Shown: piece by piece, positions 35,701 through 41,700 of the stretch
Numbering within the stretch: the stretch's first letter is position 1
Layout: every line of letters begins with the position of its first letter
Assembly: GCA_905221605.1 (NCBI GenBank)
Contig: CAJNDS010000001.1
Location: 844,525 to 908,524 of the forward strand
Source of the DNA: Symbiodinium natans
Lineage: Eukaryota; Sar; Dinophyceae; Suessiales; Symbiodiniaceae
DNA: 64,000 nucleotides
Direction of reading: 5' to 3'
Position numbers and translations under genes: made by a program
Notes under the pieces: generated by a model
Database searches by the model: none
What the model was told of the DNA's origin: nothing
What the model saw: only the letters and a program-made list of their open reading frames with translations

Positions 35701-38700
35701 CCCGCTTGGGAGATCTAGCTCCAGAGGCCCTTCCAAAGGCGATGGAAGGAATCGTACTTCCTGAACTCAAACCCTAAACCCCAAACACCCTGAACACCCT
35801 AAATGCCCTTTAAACACCCTAAACACCCTAAACACCCTAAACATCCGTAAACATCCGTAAAAATCCTAAACACCCTAAACACCCTAAACACTCCCTAAAC
35901 ACCCTAAACCCTGGAGAGCTAGAATCCTAGAGCCCGAATAGCCCTGGATCCGAGGTCAGCGAACCCTGCAACCATAAACCTTATAGACCCTTGCAGGCTC
36001 TGTATAACCCTATAAACCCTAAACCCTAAACCCTAAACCCTAAACCCGAAACCCGAAACCCTAAACCCTAAACCCTAAACCCTAACCCTAAACCCCAAAC
36101 CCAAAATCGACCATGAAGTTAACCTTACACCCTGAAACCCCCAAGCCTCAAGGCCTAAACCCGAACGCTGCACAAGGCTTTGCAAGCTAGGTCCAAGAGC
36201 TCGGGTTTAGGGTTTAGGGTTGGGTTCGGCCGGTCCACACTAACAGTCACCACCAGCAGACCCACAAATAAAAGCACCCGGTAAATGCCAAAAAATTGAC
36301 TGGGATTCCTGCTATTTCTGGTGCTATTTTTTGTGCTATTCCTGGTGCTATTTTTGGTGCATTTTTTTGTGCTATTCCTGGTGCTATTTCTGGTGCTATT
36401 TTTTGTGCTATTGTTTGTGCTATTTCTGGTGCTGTTTCTGGTGCTATGTGACTAACAGTCACCATCAGCAGACCCACAGGCACCCGGTAAATGCTAAGCT
36501 GCTAAAATTGACTGGGATTCCTGGTGCTATTTCTGGTGCTATTTCTGGTGCTATTTTTTGTGCTATTCCTGGTGCTATTTCTGGTGCTATTTTTTGTGCT
36601 ATTGTTTGTGCTATTGTTTGTGCTATTTCTGGTGCTATTTCTGCTGCTATGTGACTAGCAGTCACCACCAGCAGACCCACAAAAAGAAGCACCCGGTAAA
36701 TGCTAAAATTGACTGGGATTCCTGGTGCTATGTTTGGCCTGTGTGTTATAAGGCCACGGCGTTATTTGACTGTTAGTGTGGACCGGCCGAACCCAAGTTT
36801 AGGGGTTTAGGAGTTTCGGGGTTACCCCAAACTCCAAGGAATCGACTAGGCAAATTCTTTCCCGCACTAGACCCTGAGACTTCAAACCCTGAAATTTCAA
36901 AGGAAACGGCAGACGCTTACAGGTCTGGGGCCCTGTGGCTTTCAGGGTTGAGGGGGCTGAGGGCTTAGGGCTTAGGGTTTAGGGCACAAGTACGAAGGTT
37001 AGGGTTTCAGTTTGTAGGGTGAAGACCTTGCTAGAAAAGTGTTCCAACAAGGGACGCTGTCGGTGTCACTGGGGTCCTGTTGCCATGGAAACACGTCCCA
37101 CAACAGCAACTCAACGTACAACTAACTCCTTGCCCAAGTCTTTTTGATTTGGGCAAGGAGTTTTGATTCAGGGAAGAGCGAGCAAAGCCTGCTCCGATCA
37201 ACTCCCGCAAGATCGACCTGCACCCTGCCCCGGTTGCGAGGGTGGATCCTGTTGGGAATCCCGCAGTGGTCCAGCAAGTTTAGCACGGAAGCCCGAACGT
37301 CTGAAGTATCCCACGCCTTTCGCGATTTTCCCCAGCCAGTTATGATCTCAAAGGATGCCGCATCCTGACCTCTGCCTAGCTTTTCTGGGACGATTTCGGC
37401 CAGCCACCACAGCACGGACAGCATCGCTGAACCAGAGGAGTGCAGATGAAGATCAATCTTGGTTCCACTTTCACGCAGCATGTCTGGCCAGGCTTGGTTC
37501 GCCAACGCTTGCCGGAACACATCGAAGCCGGCCACCTCGGTGTACACCGCATCCAGAAGTTGGGCGTAAGACTCTCTGCCAGGATTGAGGTTTCGTGTTT
37601 TCATCGTCGAAAAAAGTGACAAGCCGAGCTCCCATAGCTTGGCTGAGCCAACTGCGCAAACAGCAGCATTGAAGTTAATTTCGTCTGGCACCACCCTGGC
37701 CACGGGCATCTGCGAAAGCAGATGCAGGGCCATCTGCCACTCACCACCCTTCTCACAGGCGCTGATGCCGGCACTATAGCTGATTTCGTTTGGAACCACT
37801 CTGGCCACGGGCATCTGCGAAAGCAAATGCAGGGCCATTTGCCACTCACCACCCTTCTCACAGGCGCTGATGCCGGCACTGAAGCTGATGTCGTCTGGCA
37901 CGACTCTGGCCATGGGCATCTGCGAAAGCAAATGCAGGGCCATTTGCCACTCACCACCCTTCTCACAGGCGCTGATGCCGGCATTGAAGCTGATGTCGTT
38001 GGGCACCACTCTGGCCATGGGCATCTGCGAAAGCAAATGCAGGGCGATCTGCCACTCACTACCCTTCTCACAGGCGCTGATGCCGGCATTGAAGCTGATG
38101 CCGTCTGGCACCACTCTGGCTGCGGGCATCTGCGAAAGCAAATGCAGGGCCATCTGCCACTCACCACCCTTCTCACAGGCGCTGATGCCGGCACTATAGC
38201 TGATTTCGTTTGGAACCACTCTGGCCACGGGCATCTGCGAAAGCAAATGCAGGGCCATTTGCCACTCACCACCCTTCTCACAGGCGCTGATGCCGGCACT
38301 ATAGCTGATTTCGTTGGGCACCACTCTGGCCATGGGCATCTGCGAAAGCAAATGCAGGGCCATTTGCCACTCACCACCCTTCTCACAGGCGCTGATGCCG
38401 GCATTGAAGCTGATGCCGTTGGGCACCACTCTGGCCATGGGCATCTGCGAAAGCAAATGCAGGGCGATCTGCCACTCACCACCCTTCCCACAGGCGCTGA
38501 TGCCGGCATTGAAGCTGATGTCGCCTGGATCAACCCGCACTGAGATCATTTGTGAGAGGAGCTGAAGGGCGAGCTCCCACTGCAAGCCCTTCATGCACGC
38601 CGTGATCGCAGCAGTGAAGCTCCGAACGTCAGGCACCACCTCCCAGACCATGATATCCGCAAGAGCTTGGACTGCAACCTGCCACCGCCTGGCCCTTCCG

Positions 38701-41700
38701 CAACCCACGATGGCCGCAAAGAATGCCTTCTGATCCCTTTCTGTTGGCACCAAGTCCTGGAGCAGATAAACTGCAAGCTGCCAGTCTTGCTCCCGACAAG
38801 CTGCTCGAATCGACATCTTAGGTTCAGCGCGTCTCGTCGCCGCAGCATAGTTCGGCGCTGCAGGCGGTGGCCACATCGCTTTCTGACGGCTCAGGAGAGC
38901 AGAATCTCCGTAGAAGCGCTTACTACGAATTGCTAAAGAACCCCTCCAAAATGGAAAAAAGAAACCTTACAAGGACAATATAGGGAATAATATTTGATTC
39001 TTTTGGGGGTTCTTAGGCAAATAGTGTAGGGATTATAAAAAATGGGTGTTCTTAAGCTTATAAGTAAATGGCCACCGAGGAGCCCCTAAATGGTCCAACC
39101 AGAACATCAACATCTGGTTAGGGTTCAGGGTTTCGTGTTGAGGGTTTAGGGTCTAGGGTCTCGCGTTTAGCGTTTAGGGTTTGGGGTTTAGGGGTTAGGT
39201 TGGTTTAGGGTTTAGGGTTTAGGGTTTAGGGTTTAGGGTTTAGGGTTTAGGGTTTAGGGTTTAGTGTTTAGGGTTTAGGGTTTAGGGTTTAGGGTTTAGA
39301 GTTTAGAGTTTAGGGTTTAGGGTTTAGGGTTTAGGGTTTAGGGTTTAGGGTTTAGGGTTTAGGGTTTAGGGTTTAGGGTTTAGGTTTTAGGGTTTGGGTT
39401 TACCCAGCAAGCTGGCCTAGATCAACGTGGCTAGTTTTTAAGTGCTCTAAAGTCGCTAAGGGCCTCCGAAAAGGGCCCCTAAATTCTTAAAAACTGAAGA
39501 TCCTGAACAGCCCGGGGAAATTGAAGAAGATCAACCCTTAGAACCCTTACATAACAGTATTTGCTGAGAACAAAAACCCAAGGCGTTTACGGACTTTGAA
39601 GACTTCAAAAGGGCTAGAAAGGAGAAGGGCCCTGGCCTGTCAAAATGTTAAGGGTACTAAGGGTTTAAGGAACTTTGTTGAACATTTGGCGTTGGCCGTT
39701 TCCGAATTTGGTGTTTGTTTAGTGAATTTAGTGGGCCCTGTCAACCTGTGTAAAGACGTGAAAGAATTTGAGGGGCCGTTGAAAATTTTGAAAGGCCCGG
39801 GCTTTCGAAAATGAAAAGTAAGGGCTTTAGGACCTTACAAGGTTAAGAGGGTCTTGTCAAATTCTGGAAATTCTTCAAACCAAGCCCTGAACAAATGAAT
39901 TCGCAGCAGAAAGGTTGCCGTTTGAAGAGTGTGGGGTCTGGGGTGGAAGAGGTGACCAAAAAACTTTCCTAAAGCGATTGAAGTCGTTCGCCAGGGTCCG
40001 TCAGAGTGCGCAAGCGTTCGCACGCAATCGCAAAGCCTAAAGCCCAAATCTTAAACTTATAAACCCCAAACCCAAAACCCAAAACCCTAAACCCTAACCC
40101 TGAACCCTGAAGCCTGCTGTTGGGGCTTCAAAAGTGCTGACAGTTGCAGGGTTTAGGGTTTAGGGCCCCTGCGGCTCGCCATCCCCGTATCTGTCGCCAC
40201 TTTAGAACCCTCGCATTTTCTTCTACTACTTGCTTAAGAATCCCCCCAAAAATGAAAAATATTCTTCCTTATAAGGGCAATCTGGGACTATTGTTTTTTG
40301 ATTTGTGGCGGTTCTTAAGCAAATGGTAGTAGAACCCTCGCAGGTTCTTGGGGGTGCAAAGAGGGCTGACTATCACAGGCAAATTTAACTGCTTGAACCC
40401 TACCTCGTGCTATATTGATATACTACTTGTAGCATTCAGAGTTCGGTAATCACTACTACACCCTAAACCCCAAACCCTAAACCTTAAACACCAAACCCTA
40501 AACCCTAAACCCCCAAACCCTAACCCTAAACCCTGAGCCTTCTAAGCCCAAGCGGCAGGACGTTGCAGCTCCAGGGAGTTTGGTACTGGGGGGCGTCGTT
40601 GGGGTTGATGCCTGCCCAGGCTATAGGGTTTGGGGCTGTAGGGTTTAGGGTTTAGGGTTTAGGGTTTAGGGTTTAGGGTTTAGGGTTTAGGGTTTAGGGT
40701 TTAGTGTTTAGGGTTTAGGGTTTCGGGTCTAGGGTAACCCATTCTAAGTGTAGTTATAGCCCACATATGAGCCCCTTAAGTACCCTAAGAGGGTTGTAAT
40801 TGGGTTATGAGTAGTTTGCTAAGTACCATGAACCTCCAAGTTTAGGGTGAAGAGATGTGAGGAGGTTTCTGCCCTTAGCCCATCGAGATTGCGGATGTTG
40901 AAAGGCCCATGGTAGGGGCAGCTCAGTGGCGTTCGCACTTAGCAGCATATGATATGGTCCATTAGAGTGCTTCAACTTGTGGTTTAGGGTTTGGGGTATT
41001 CTCCCCAAGACGCGGGCTTAGGGAGTTTAGGGTTTCGCATCTAAGGAGTTTAGGGTTCAGTGTTTAGACTCTACTTGCCCCCAATAGGGGCGGAGTTTGC
41101 CAGAACAACACTTAAGCAGCCTCATTTGTCCTGAGAGAGCGGGTATTGGGTTTAGCTGGGTGCGCAGTTGTTCGTTTTTTGGGGCACCTATAATTCTTCG
41201 TGCTAGTAACATCACACTTACAATGGACCACAATTAAGGATCTAGGTTTAGGGTTTAGGGTTTCGGGTTTAGGGTTTAGGTAGAATCGGTAGCAGAACAA
41301 GACTCGAAGCTTGCTGGCCCTCTCATACGGTTCCGGGGAGTTGGGGGCCGTAAGGGCCGCTACTATTCCCCCAAGAAGGTCTAACTCAGATCAAATACGC
41401 CCCAAATGAGCTCTACTCAGGGAAACAGAGGTCCTGAACCCGACATGCAACCCTAAACCCTAAACCCCAAACCCTAAACCCTATAGCCCCTCACACCCCC
41501 TTAGAGCCCGCCCTGTGTCCTTATGGCCCCTGGAACCCCCAGCCGACCTGGTGTGCAGTCTGGCTTGCACTGGGCATAATACCTGGTGGCTGAACGCACA
41601 CATAAAGCTGTGCCCGTTGATTTCGGACATCTTGCAACAAAAAGAGAGAGGGACACCGAATTCACCAAAACACCACAAATGTAAGGAAGAGTCTTGAAAG

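Noticed and set aside
36247-36692. ORFs encoding IAPEIAQ-type repeats
   Set aside because: Produced by a 12-bp minisatellite inside the 36220-36796 element; no start context, domain or composition expected of a gene.
37722-38543. 273-codon + strand ORF opposite the PPR repeats
   Set aside because: It is the antisense of the PPR repeat DNA and inherits its periodicity. The minus frame has recognisable PPR and Smr domains. The 310-codon minus frame at 37601-38533 is a shadow of the same repeats.
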